Assembly: GCA_047638395.1 (NCBI GenBank)
Contig: JBLIMV010000007.1
Span: 62,001 to 126,000, forward strand
DNA: 64,000 nucleotides
Origin: CAXBCP01 sp047638395
GTDB lineage: Bacteria; Pseudomonadota; Alphaproteobacteria; MPNO01; UBA830
Reading direction: 5' to 3'
Part shown: positions 17,272-25,451 of the stretch, piece after piece
How positions within the stretch are numbered: the first letter of the stretch is position 1
Layout of the letters: the number at the start of each line of letters is the position of its first letter
Notes under the pieces: model-generated
The model's database searches: none
Seen by the model: only the letters and a program-made list of their open reading frames with translations
What the model was told of the DNA's origin: nothing
Made by a program: the position numbers and the translations under genes

Positions 17272-18426
17272 ATGATCGAGCCCGGTCAATCTTCAGCAGA
17301 CACGCCCGCAGGTACGCAGGATGACACGCGGGCCGCCATCCGGGATCAGGCGCTTGCACTAGGCTTCGATGCCGTCGGGTTTTCAGGGCCGGATAGTGGC
17401 AATACGGCAAAAAACCTCGGCGACTTTATTGCCAGCGGATATCACGGCGATATGGGGTGGATGGAGACGACGCAGGAACGGCGCCAGTCCCCGCGCGGTC
17501 TCTGGCCCGATGTGAAAAGCATTGTCTCCGTCGGGATGAATTATGGCCCCGACGAAGACCCGCTGCTGCTGCACGCCCATCCTGACCGGGCCGTCGTGTC
17601 GACCTATGCGCGGGGCCGCGATTATCACGATGTCCTGAAAAAACAGCTGCGCCAGCTCGCCCGCAATATTGCCGAAACCTGGTCATGCGACGTGAAACTG
17701 TTTGTCGACACCGCACCGGTGATGGAAAAACCGATTGCCCAACAGGCCGGTCTCGGCTGGCAGGGCAAACACACCAATCTGGTGTCCCGGGATTTCGGCT
17801 CCTGGCTGTTTCTGGGCGAGATATTCACCACGCTCGACCTTGGGCCGGGTCTGCCGATGCAGGATCACTGCGGTGGTTGCCACCGCTGTCTCGATGCGTG
17901 CCCCACCGCGGCCTTTCCGGCGCCGTATAAACTGGATGCGCGGCGCTGTATTTCCTATCTGACGATTGAACATGGCGGTCATATCCCGCGCGAATTCCGG
18001 GTGCCGATGGGCAACCGGATTTACGGCTGCGATGACTGTCTTGCGGTGTGTCCATGGAACAAGTTTGCGAAAACGACATCGCATGATGCGTTGCGGCCCC
18101 ATATTCATCTGACACGTCCCCGGCTGAAGGATTTCGCGGCGCTGGACGATGCCAGCTTCCGGCTGGTGTTTTCGGGCTCTCCCGTCAAACGCCTGGGGCG
18201 TGACCGCTTCGTGCGCAATGTGCTGATCGCCATCGGCAATAGCGGCGACGCCGGCCTTGTAGATTCTGCGAGGGCGTTGCTGGGTGATACGTCACCGCTG
18301 GTCCGGGCAATGGCGATCTGGGCGTTATCGCAGCTTCTGCCGGCGCCCGAATTTTCAGCTCTGAGGTCAAAATTTTCCGCCATCGAGACCGCCCCTGATG
18401 TAACGGAGGAATGGTCCGCCGGGTGA
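17272..18426 (+). CDS. queG: Epoxyqueuosine reductase QueG
   Basis: The enzyme makes the last step of queuosine synthesis, reducing epoxyqueuosine in tRNA with cobalamin and two [4Fe-4S] clusters. The 384-residue protein has FVDTAPVMEKPIAQQAGLGW, the family signature, and two cluster motifs, CGGCHRCLDACP and CDDCLAVCPWN. A HEAT-like C-terminal region (SPLVRAMAIWALSQL) follows, as in longer QueG proteins. The ATG at 17272 comes 1 bp after the tgt stop. An upstream in-frame start would overlap tgt by more than 80 bp and is less likely. It completes a queA-tgt-queG operon. Confidence 0.95.
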   Translation: MIEPGQSSADTPAGTQDDTRAAIRDQALALGFDAVGFSGPDSGNTAKNLGDFIASGYHGDMGWMETTQERRQSPRGLWPDVKSIVSVGMNYGPDEDPLLLHAHPDRAVVSTYARGRDYHDVLKKQLRQLARNIAETWSCDVKLFVDTAPVMEKPIAQQAGLGWQGKHTNLVSRDFGSWLFLGEIFTTLDLGPGLPMQDHCGGCHRCLDACPTAAFPAPYKLDARRCISYLTIEHGGHIPREFRVPMGNRIYGCDDCLAVCPWNKFAKTTSHDALRPHIHLTRPRLKDFAALDDASFRLVFSGSPVKRLGRDRFVRNVLIAIGNSGDAGLVDSARALLGDTSPLVRAMAIWALSQLLPAPEFSALRSKFSAIETAPDVTEEWSAG

Positions 18427-18474
18427 GATCGCGGGGATGGATTTCCGGCTTGGAATCAGGGTCCAGCTGAGGTA

Positions 18475-18505
18475 TTGAACAGCCTCAAAATGGATATCGT
18501 ATGAT
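18475..18505 (+). promoter_or_regulatory. Candidate sigma-70-like promoter
   Basis: TTGAAC at 18475-18480 and TATGAT at 18500-18505 are separated by 19 bases in an otherwise AT-richer stretch of the 357-bp gap between queG and dusA. It precedes the small reading frame at 18555 and dusA. The spacing is slightly long, so this is tentative. Confidence 0.3.
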
Positions 18506-18554
18506 AATATCTTTATCCAGCGCGTAGAATGATTAGTAACGACAGGGTAGTATC

Positions 18555-18656
18555 ATGCGGGACCATGCCAGAAGGCGGGCGTTTTTAAAGCAGGCAGCTT
18601 TTACGGTTATCGGCCTTCTGATTGTCATCGTCTACGCTGGCGCGGTTTTCTTCTAG
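18555..18656 (+). CDS. Putative 33-residue single-pass membrane peptide
   Basis: A short frame from ATG 18555 to TAG 18654-18656. It encodes a basic N-terminus (MRDHARRRAFLKQ) followed by one strong hydrophobic helix (FTVIGLLIVIVYAGAVFF). CAGGG lies about 7 bases before the start. The topology is that of a small inner-membrane protein with the N-terminus inside. The hydrophobic composition in otherwise non-coding sequence makes coding plausible, but it has no recognised family. Confidence 0.4.
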   Translation: MRDHARRRAFLKQAAFTVIGLLIVIVYAGAVFF

Positions 18657-18783
18657 AAGCCCCGATCTTGGCCGCAATCGGCCCGAATATCTTCCGCCCC
18701 GAATGGCTTTCGCGCGGACACCCTGTTTTTTTTTGGGCAATTGCCTTATTTATCCTTCCGAACCAATGCTTTGGAACGACGAG

Positions 18784-19803
18784 ATGACACCTGCTCTGGC
18801 CCATAATCAGGCGGACCTTTCGGTCAGCGCTGCGCCGCTCGACTGGCGTTTTTCGGTTGCGCCGATGATGGACCGGACGGATCGGCACGACCGCTATCTG
18901 TTGCGCCAGATCTCGCCATCGGCCCTGCTGTATACCGAAATGGTGACCACCGGGGCTATTCTGCACGGCGATACCGACCGTTTCCTCAAATTCGATCCGG
19001 CGGAGCACCCGGTTGCGCTCCAGCTTGGGGGCTCGAATCCGGATGACCTGGCGCGGTGCGCGGAAATAGCGGCCCTGCGGGGATACGATGAGGTCAATCT
19101 GAACGTCGGCTGCCCAAGCGACCGCGTGCAGAATGCCCAGTTCGGCGCCTGCCTGATGAACCATCCCGATCTGGTGTCGTCCTGTATCGACCGGATGTCC
19201 CGTGCGGTGGATATTCCGGTGACGGTGAAGACCCGCATCGGGGTCGACGACCGGGATTCATGGGAAGATTTTCGCGGGTTTGTCGAGACGGTTGCCGCAA
19301 CGGGCTGCAGCGTGTTCATCATCCATGCCCGCAAGGCCTGGCTTCAGGGGCTCAGCCCCAAGCAAAACCGCGAAATCCCGCCGCTATCCTATGAAACCGT
19401 CTATCGGCTGAAGCAGGAATACCCCGACCTCACCGTAATTATAAATGGCGGGATCACCGAGGCGTCCGAGGTCGCGGAGCATCTCGATCACGTCGACGGC
19501 GTGATGATCGGCCGGGCGGCCTACGAAAACCCGTGGCTGCTGGCGGAGATCGAGGAAACGGTTCTGGGGGGTGCGCCCGCGGCCAGCCGTCAGGCCGCTC
19601 TTGAGGCCTATCTGGGCTATATTGACCGCGAACTTGGACAAAATGTGCCCCTGTATGCCATGGCGCGGCACGCGCTTGGGCTTTTCCAGGGGCAGCGCGG
19701 TGCACGCGCCTGGCGGCGGCACATCAGCGAAAACGGCCCCCGTCAGGGCGCCGGCAGCGATGTCCTCCGCGATGCCGCTGCTCATATCCAGGACGGCGTC
19801 TGA
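18784..19803 (+). CDS. dusA: tRNA-dihydrouridine(20/20a) synthase DusA
   Basis: The enzyme uses FMN and NADPH to reduce uridine at positions 20 and 20a in the D-loop of tRNA. The 339-residue protein carries FSVAPMMDRTDRHDRYLLRQ at the start of the barrel, the active cysteine in NLNVGCPSDRVQ, the FGACLM loop, and HARKAWLQGLSPKQNREIPP, the DusA-specific signature. I chose ATG 18784, which begins shortly before the barrel; ATG 18769 and a TTG at 18622 are in-frame alternatives that add an atypical leader. It belongs functionally with the preceding queuosine genes, although 357 bp separate them. Confidence 0.93.
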   Translation: MTPALAHNQADLSVSAAPLDWRFSVAPMMDRTDRHDRYLLRQISPSALLYTEMVTTGAILHGDTDRFLKFDPAEHPVALQLGGSNPDDLARCAEIAALRGYDEVNLNVGCPSDRVQNAQFGACLMNHPDLVSSCIDRMSRAVDIPVTVKTRIGVDDRDSWEDFRGFVETVAATGCSVFIIHARKAWLQGLSPKQNREIPPLSYETVYRLKQEYPDLTVIINGGITEASEVAEHLDHVDGVMIGRAAYENPWLLAEIEETVLGGAPAASRQAALEAYLGYIDRELGQNVPLYAMARHALGLFQGQRGARAWRRHISENGPRQGAGSDVLRDAAAHIQDGV

Positions 19804-20009
19804 CTGTCGGAATATTTTACGCATTTGTGACGGCGGCCTGGTGCCCCACGTTCTAAGTCACTGAACCAAAGACGTTAATGTTTATGGCATGGGAATTGCA
19901 TGGTTGCAGTTAACAGAAGTATTTCGCGTCTGCGACGCATGGGTAAATCAAATCCCCGGATCCAAGAAGCGGGATTCACCCAGGCGGAATGGAGGAGCAA
20001 AGACAAGCC

Positions 20010-20186
20010 ATGGTTATTTCGGGAGAACCGGATCCAACATCGGCGTCCCTTGACGACTGGCTGGCCTACCGGGAACATTTGCGTTCCCTGCCGGCAAAGG
20101 ACGAGAGCGTCAGCGTCGGACTGGCCATTGCGAATACCCAGATTCGCAAACTGCAGAATACGGCCGACCAGAAGAACGTCGCCTGA
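20010..20186 (+). CDS. Small soluble hypothetical protein, 58 aa
   Basis: The frame from ATG 20010 encodes an acidic N-terminus, a predicted helix (LDDWLAYREHLRSLP), a short strand (ESVSVGLAIAN) and a C-terminal helix. GGAGGA lies 13 bases upstream, partly inside an alternative in-frame ATG at 19989 that would add seven residues. No family recognised. Amino acid composition is that of a real protein rather than a shadow frame. The 206 bp between dusA and this gene holds nothing else I can support. Confidence 0.5.
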   Translation: MVISGEPDPTSASLDDWLAYREHLRSLPAKDESVSVGLAIANTQIRKLQNTADQKNVA

Positions 20187-20263
20187 ATTCCCTGAAGGTT
20201 GGCGCACAGCCTGATGTGTCACGGGCCGATATTTGAGCCCGCGGCTGACAGGAAGACGGCATT

Positions 20264-20752
20264 TTACCCGCTGAAATTCACATGCCGGTCCCATTCGGGG
20301 TCGGATTTATGATCCTCGACCAGTCGGCGCAGGACTGTGTCGACGCGTTGCGGTGCCATGTCGAGCTGGACAAGCGCCAATCCCGCTGAAAACACCTCCC
20401 GATAGGCGACGATCAGGCCGCCTTCGAGCGAAAACTGGCTCATGCCGTCAAATGCGGCCCGCCGTCCGCGGCTGTCATCCATTGTCGAGGTGTAACTGAA
20501 CACCCAGCGCGCGTAGCCGAGATTGCGCCCGGCATCGAAAACCGGTTCATACATGTCCCACAGGAAGGCCTCAGCATCGCCCCAGAAGCGGTTCTCGAGC
20601 ATGTCGACGATGGCGCTGCGTCCTTCGAATGCGCCGTAGAACGTATCGTCATACACGCCGCCCGGCGTAAAAAGGTCAGCGAGGGCGTTTCCGTCGCCTG
20701 CTTCGACCGCCTGCGTAAAGCGATCGAGCAAATCCGTAAAATCAAAGCTCAT
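20264..20752 (-). CDS. SnoaL-like / nuclear transport factor 2-fold protein
   Basis: A 162-residue single-domain protein of the NTF2-like (SnoaL-like) fold. Typical pieces are LLDRFTQAVEAGDGNALADL followed by FTPGGVYDDTFYGAFEGR, then the GRRAAFDGMSQFSLEGGLIV strand pair. Members include small isomerases, hydrolases and dehydratases as well as non-catalytic binding proteins, so no reaction is assigned. The start is ATG 20752, with AGG close upstream and AAAGGA 14 bases away; a much longer upstream frame runs over the arsC gene on the other strand and is rejected. It is divergent from arsC with 84 bp between. Confidence 0.75.
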   Translation of the reverse strand: MSFDFTDLLDRFTQAVEAGDGNALADLFTPGGVYDDTFYGAFEGRSAIVDMLENRFWGDAEAFLWDMYEPVFDAGRNLGYARWVFSYTSTMDDSRGRRAAFDGMSQFSLEGGLIVAYREVFSAGLALVQLDMAPQRVDTVLRRLVEDHKSDPEWDRHVNFSG

Positions 20753-20836
20753 CCTATATCGATCCTTTCTTCGGTCTTGACCCCGGTCAGGCGAACCGGC
20801 ATTCAGAAAGCGAGAATAACCGCAGGAGAACCGGGC

Positions 20837-21184
20837 GTGAGCGTTACCATCTATCATAATCCGCGCTGTTCCAAATCCCGGGCGACGCTGGCGCTTCTGG
20901 AAGAGAAGGGGATTGTGCCCGAGATCATCGAATATCTCGGCACGCCGCCCTCTAAGGAAGAAATGAATCGTATCCTGGACGGTCTCGACATGGCGCCGCG
21001 CGATCTGATGCGCAGGAAGGAACAACCCTACGCGGCGCTTAACCTTGGCGACGATTCCATGAGCCGCGATGCGCTGATCGATGCAATACTGGCAAACCCC
21101 ATTCTGATGGAACGCCCTGTCGTCGTGAAAGGCGGTAAATACGCGCTTGGGCGCCCGCCCGAGAACGTGCTGGAGATATTATAG
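20837..21184 (+). CDS. arsC: Arsenate reductase (glutaredoxin-type), ArsC family
   Basis: A 115-residue thioredoxin-fold protein. IYHNPRCSKSR carries the active cysteine at position 11, and the ENPILMERPVVV-like strand (here ANPILMERPVVVKGGKYALG) is typical of the ArsC/YffB/Spx class. True arsenate reductase, using glutathione and glutaredoxin, is the most likely role; a YffB-like protein of unknown role is the alternative. It starts with GTG 20837, with CAGGAG 8 bases upstream. It is 2 bp from the transporter gene, at the head of a tight operon with the molybdenum hydroxylase. Confidence 0.85.
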   Translation: MSVTIYHNPRCSKSRATLALLEEKGIVPEIIEYLGTPPSKEEMNRILDGLDMAPRDLMRRKEQPYAALNLGDDSMSRDALIDAILANPILMERPVVVKGGKYALGRPPENVLEIL

Positions 21185-21186
21185 AA

Positions 21187-21759
21187 ATGACTTTCCCCCG
21201 TGGCCTGATCATCGGCGTGATCGCAATGACCATTGTCGTTGCCGCGTCGAATTATCTGGTGCAGTTCCCGGTCAATGACTGGGTGACGTGGGGCGCCTTT
21301 ACCTATCCTGTCGCCTTTCTGGTAACCGATCTGACCAACAGAAAATTCGGCGCCGCACGTGCCCGCCAGGTAGTTTATGTCGGGTTTGCGCTCGCCGTGA
21401 TCCTGTCGATTGCGCTGGCGACACCGCAGATCGCCCTGGCCTCCGGCACGGCATTTCTGGTCGCTCAGCTTCTGGACGTCAAAATGTTCGAGCGCCTGCA
21501 GCATCGCGGTGCCTGGTGGACGGCGCCGCTGGTGTCGTCGTCCGTTGCGTCGGCGGTGGACACGGCGCTGTTTTTCTCAATCGCATTTATCGGGACCGGT
21601 ATGCCGATGGTCGCCATGGGTGCTGTCGGGTTCGAGGTTTCCGTTCCGCTCTGGGTCACCCTGGGGCTCGGCGATTACGTCGTGAAGCTGGCGCTCGCCC
21701 TGTCGATGCTGATACCGTTCAGGGTATTGATGCAGTTAACACGACCACAGAGGGTCTGA
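21187..21759 (+). CDS. Queuosine precursor transporter, YhhQ/QPTR (VUT) family
   Basis: A 190-residue membrane protein with about six helices. The signature YPVAFLVTDLTNRKFGAARA, followed by a GTAFLVAQLLDVKMFERLQ segment, identifies the YhhQ family, whose characterised E. coli member imports preQ0 and preQ1. It sits 3.3 kb downstream of queA-tgt-queG on the same strand but in the arsC-molybdenum hydroxylase operon, 2 bp after arsC and 4 bp before the large hydroxylase subunit. With no queuosine base synthesis genes in the window, it supports a role in salvage of the precursor base. Confidence 0.85.
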   Translation: MTFPRGLIIGVIAMTIVVAASNYLVQFPVNDWVTWGAFTYPVAFLVTDLTNRKFGAARARQVVYVGFALAVILSIALATPQIALASGTAFLVAQLLDVKMFERLQHRGAWWTAPLVSSSVASAVDTALFFSIAFIGTGMPMVAMGAVGFEVSVPLWVTLGLGDYVVKLALALSMLIPFRVLMQLTRPQRV

Positions 21760-21763
21760 GATC

Positions 21764-24133
21764 ATGGCAGACGGCGGCGCGACAGAAGGCAAAGGCATTG
21801 GCGCACGCGTGCTCCGCAAGGAGGATTGGCGTCATCTGGCAGGCAAGGCCAAATTCACCGGCGATTTCCAGCGGCCCGGCCAGAAAGAAATGGCGTTCGT
21901 CCGCAGCGACGTCGCGCATGCACGGATTGTCTCCGTCACCAAGCCCGCCGGATTTGAATCTTCCGTCTATACGGCGGCGGATATGCCCGACATGCAGCCG
22001 ATGCGCGCGCCCTCCAAGATGCCCGGTTACAAGGGCGCCGATTACCCGGCGCTGGCCGTCGGCAAGGTGCGGTTCGTCGGCGAGCCTGTCGCCGTTTGTA
22101 TTGCCGATACCCGCGCCCAGGCAGAGGATCTTGCACAGGCGACCCTGGTTGAATTCGAAGAACTGCCCGCGGTGGTCGATATGCTCGCCGCAAAAGCCGA
22201 CGACGCGCCGCTAATCCATGAAGACTGGGGCGACAACCTGGTGATGGAAACCTTCGCGGATGACGATTTCAGCAAGATCGCCGATCGGGCGACGGTCATC
22301 GTCAAACGGGAATACCGCATGGCCCGCCACGCGATGAACCCGATGGAAGGCCGCGCCGTCTTCGCCGAATGGGATGACCGCACCGATCAATTGATGATGT
22401 GGACGTCGACACAGGTGCCGCATCTTATCCGCACCGGGCTGGCGCAGTTTCTCGGTCTTGAACAGCGCCAGGTCCGCGTCATCGCGCCCGATGTCGGCGG
22501 CGGTTTTGGCTGCAAGGCGTTGCTCCAGCCTGAAGAACTCGTTGCCGGCTGGCTGACCCGTCATCTCGAAGTGCCGGTGCGCTGGATCGAGGACCGGCGT
22601 GAACATCTCGTGACCGGCGCGAATTGCCGCGAACATCATTATTTCGTCACTATCCATGCGACACCGGAGGGCCGCATCCTCGGGCTCGATTGCGATGTGA
22701 CTATCGATGCCGGCGCATATTCGGTCTATCCGTTCACCAATGGCCTCGAAGGGGCGATGGCGCACGGCAACCTGCCGGGGCCGTACGATCTTGAAGTCTA
22801 CAAGTGCCGCACCCAGACCATGACGACCAACAAGCCGCCGCTGATGCCGTATCGCGGCGTCGCCCGGCCCGGCGTGTGTTACGCGATGGAAATGACCATC
22901 GATGCGCTTGCCCGCGAAATCGGCATGGAAGCGCATGACATTCGGGCCATGAATATGGTGAAGCAGGAACAGCTTCCCTTCATGTCGATCGCGAAGAAGC
23001 ATTTCGACAGTGGCGACTATGCCAAAAGTGTGGAAATGGTCGTCGATATGATCGGTCTCGACGATATCCGGTCAGAGCAGAATTCTGCGGATAGAGACGG
23101 CCCGTTGATCGGGGTCGGCATGGGCTCCTATGTCGAGCAGACGGCGCACGGAACGTCGGTCTTCGCCAGTTGGGGCGTTGCCATGGTGCCGGGCTACGAA
23201 CAGGCAACAGTGCGGTTGACCCCTGATGGCGGTCTTGAACTGCGGATTGGCGTTCAGAGCCACGGCCAGGGGATGGAAACATCCATGGCGCAGATGGCGT
23301 ATGAGGTCCTCGGGATCGAACCCGCGCAGGTGACGGTTACCCATGGCGATACCGGCCTGACGCCCTATTCGACGGGTACATACGCATCGCGCAGCATGGT
23401 CATGGCCGGCGGCGCGACCGCGCGGGCCTGTCGCGTGCTGGCCGAACGTATGGAAATTATTGCGGCACACCTGCTGCAGTGCGAACGGGTCGAAGTGAGC
23501 GTGCGCGGCGGCAAGATTGTCAGTGGCAAGGGTGAAGTGTCCTTCGCCGAGATCGGCCGGGTCTGGTATCTCAATCCCGATGAACTGCCCGACGATGTCG
23601 ATCAGGCGGGTGTCGAGGTGACGATGGGGTATCGGCCGGAACCCGATACCGGTGCGTTCACTTATGCCAGCCATGCCTGCAAGGTCGCCGTCGATATCGA
23701 GACCGGTAGCGTAGAGGTGCTCGACTACGCAATCGTCGAGGATTGCGGCACCATGGTGAACCCGATGATCGTCGAAGGGCAGACCTATGGCGGGGCCACG
23801 CAGGGCATTGGCACCGCGCTGCTTGAAGAAAGCACTTACGATTCATTCGGCAATCCCGGGGCGTCTACGTTTGCCGATTACATGATGCCGGGCGCAACCG
23901 ATGCGCCGCATTACCGTATCGATCACATGGAAAGCCCGTCCCCGTTTACCGAATACGGGATCAAGGGAATGGGCGAGGGCGGCACGATCCCGACGCCCGC
24001 GGCGATCGGCAATGCCATCAACGACGCGTTGAAGGCGATTGGCGCCGAGGTAACAGAAACGCCGTTCACGCCCCGCCGGGTGCGCGAAGCGATTGCGGCG
24101 GCGAACAAAAACCGACAAGGAGACGCGGCATGA
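21764..24133 (+). CDS. Molybdenum hydroxylase large subunit, xanthine dehydrogenase/CoxL family
   Basis: A 789-residue molybdopterin-cytosine-dinucleotide-binding subunit. It shows VGGGFGCKA (cofactor-contacting loop), the PYRGVARPG active-site loop, and GIKGMGEGG with the catalytic glutamate near the C-terminus. True form I CO dehydrogenase has AYxCSFR at the active loop, so this is a form II-like hydroxylase acting on an aldehyde or N-heterocycle rather than CO. It overlaps the FAD subunit by 4 bp, giving the gene order large-medium-small. A close paralogue lies at 27789-30128. The substrate is unknown. Confidence 0.9.
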   Translation: MADGGATEGKGIGARVLRKEDWRHLAGKAKFTGDFQRPGQKEMAFVRSDVAHARIVSVTKPAGFESSVYTAADMPDMQPMRAPSKMPGYKGADYPALAVGKVRFVGEPVAVCIADTRAQAEDLAQATLVEFEELPAVVDMLAAKADDAPLIHEDWGDNLVMETFADDDFSKIADRATVIVKREYRMARHAMNPMEGRAVFAEWDDRTDQLMMWTSTQVPHLIRTGLAQFLGLEQRQVRVIAPDVGGGFGCKALLQPEELVAGWLTRHLEVPVRWIEDRREHLVTGANCREHHYFVTIHATPEGRILGLDCDVTIDAGAYSVYPFTNGLEGAMAHGNLPGPYDLEVYKCRTQTMTTNKPPLMPYRGVARPGVCYAMEMTIDALAREIGMEAHDIRAMNMVKQEQLPFMSIAKKHFDSGDYAKSVEMVVDMIGLDDIRSEQNSADRDGPLIGVGMGSYVEQTAHGTSVFASWGVAMVPGYEQATVRLTPDGGLELRIGVQSHGQGMETSMAQMAYEVLGIEPAQVTVTHGDTGLTPYSTGTYASRSMVMAGGATARACRVLAERMEIIAAHLLQCERVEVSVRGGKIVSGKGEVSFAEIGRVWYLNPDELPDDVDQAGVEVTMGYRPEPDTGAFTYASHACKVAVDIETGSVEVLDYAIVEDCGTMVNPMIVEGQTYGGATQGIGTALLEESTYDSFGNPGASTFADYMMPGATDAPHYRIDHMESPSPFTEYGIKGMGEGGTIPTPAAIGNAINDALKAIGAEVTETPFTPRRVREAIAAANKNRQGDAA

Positions 24134-24945
24134 AATCCGCAAAATTCGATCATCAGCGCACGGCGTCGCTCGAAGATGCACTGGCCGCGCTCGGTAGCGC
24201 CGACGGAGAGGCCCGCATCATGGGTGGCGGGCAGTCGCTCGGGCCGATGATGAACCTGCGTCTTGCGCAGCCGGACCTGCTGATAGACATCAGCCGGGTC
24301 GGCGGGTTGGACGGTATCGAGGCGACGGGCGATACAATCCGTATCGGCGCGCGCGTTACCCATGCCCGGATCGAGGACGGCGAAGTGACCGGTGTCACCG
24401 GCGCCTATATGCAATCAGTGGCATCCGGCATTTCCTATCGTTCCGTGCGAAACCGCGGCACCATCGGCGGCTCGGTCGCCCATGCAGACCCGTCCGCCGA
24501 CTGGCCGTCGGCGCTATTGGCGCTTGGCGGTGAAGTGATAATTGCCGGGCAGGACGGCGAACGCCGGATGCCGCTGGACGGTTTTCAGATCGGACCGTTC
24601 GCGACCGGTCTGGGGTTTGAGGAAATCCTGACAGGCTTCGCGTTGCCGGCACTGAACGACAGCGCGAAATGCGGCTATTACAAGGTTAACCGCAAGCCCG
24701 GCGAATTTGCCGATGCTATCGGGGCTGTTGTTATCGGATCATCTCCGCGGGCGGTCTGTGGCGCGACAGAAGCGGCGCCGTTCCGGGTGACGGCGGCGGA
24801 AGAAAAACTGGCGGCGGGCGCGACGGAAATATCCGTTGGCGAAGCGCGTGACATGATTGCCGCGCATGATCCGGGATTCGATGAATATGATCTGCAGATA
24901 CATGCCGTTGCTTTAAGCCGGGCCGTGGGGAGGGCCTTCGCATGA
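24130..24945 (+). CDS. Molybdenum hydroxylase FAD-binding medium subunit (CoxM-like)
   Basis: A 271-residue flavoprotein of the xanthine dehydrogenase subunit M type. The FAD motifs are AGGQSLGP-like (here MGGGQSLGPMMNLRLAQPDL) and the second loop RNRGTIGGSVAHADPSADWP, both characteristic. The C-terminal CO dehydrogenase flavoprotein domain follows. It would pass electrons from the iron-sulfur subunit to an acceptor. It overlaps its neighbours by 4 bp on each side, so the three subunits are translated together. Confidence 0.92.
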   Translation: MKSAKFDHQRTASLEDALAALGSADGEARIMGGGQSLGPMMNLRLAQPDLLIDISRVGGLDGIEATGDTIRIGARVTHARIEDGEVTGVTGAYMQSVASGISYRSVRNRGTIGGSVAHADPSADWPSALLALGGEVIIAGQDGERRMPLDGFQIGPFATGLGFEEILTGFALPALNDSAKCGYYKVNRKPGEFADAIGAVVIGSSPRAVCGATEAAPFRVTAAEEKLAAGATEISVGEARDMIAAHDPGFDEYDLQIHAVALSRAVGRAFA

Positions 24946-25409
24946 CCGAACTGACGCTGAAGATTAACGGCGAAGATGTAACCGCGAACGTCGAGCCGCG
25001 CCTGTCGCTGGCCGATTTTATCCGCGATCACCGCCGCCTGACGGGAACCCATCTGGGCTGCGAGCACGGCGTCTGCGGCGCCTGCACGGTACTGATGAAC
25101 GGCGAGCCCGTCCGGTCCTGCATCACGTTTGCGGTTGTCGCCGACGGCACCGAGATCACGACCATCGAAGGCTTCGACGACGACGATCCGATGACGCTGC
25201 TGCGTCAGGCATTTCATGAAAACCATGCCCTGCAATGCGGCTACTGCACGCCAGGCATGCTGGTTGCCGCCCGCGATATCGTCACCCGCCTGCCGGATGC
25301 CGATGAAGATCGGGTGCGGCTGGAGCTTGCGGGTAATCTGTGCCGCTGCACGGGCTATGTCGGCATCGTGAACGCAATTTTGTCGGTGATCGAGAAACGC
25401 CGGGCTTAG
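24942..25409 (+). CDS. Molybdenum hydroxylase [2Fe-2S] small subunit (CoxS-like)
   Basis: A 155-residue iron-sulfur protein with two [2Fe-2S] domains. The N-terminal plant-type cluster is GCEHGVCGACTVLMNG with a further cysteine in RSCITF, and the C-terminal helical cluster is CGYCTPGML and LCRCTGY. It links the molybdenum site to FAD. It closes the operon that runs arsC, transporter, large, medium, small. The stop is 42 bp from the end of the convergent histidine kinase gene; no terminator is visible. Confidence 0.95.
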   Translation: MTELTLKINGEDVTANVEPRLSLADFIRDHRRLTGTHLGCEHGVCGACTVLMNGEPVRSCITFAVVADGTEITTIEGFDDDDPMTLLRQAFHENHALQCGYCTPGMLVAARDIVTRLPDADEDRVRLELAGNLCRCTGYVGIVNAILSVIEKRRA

Positions 25410-25451
25410 GCTGGCGAACACTATTTCCCAGCGGTGGCCTAAGGCGGGCGT

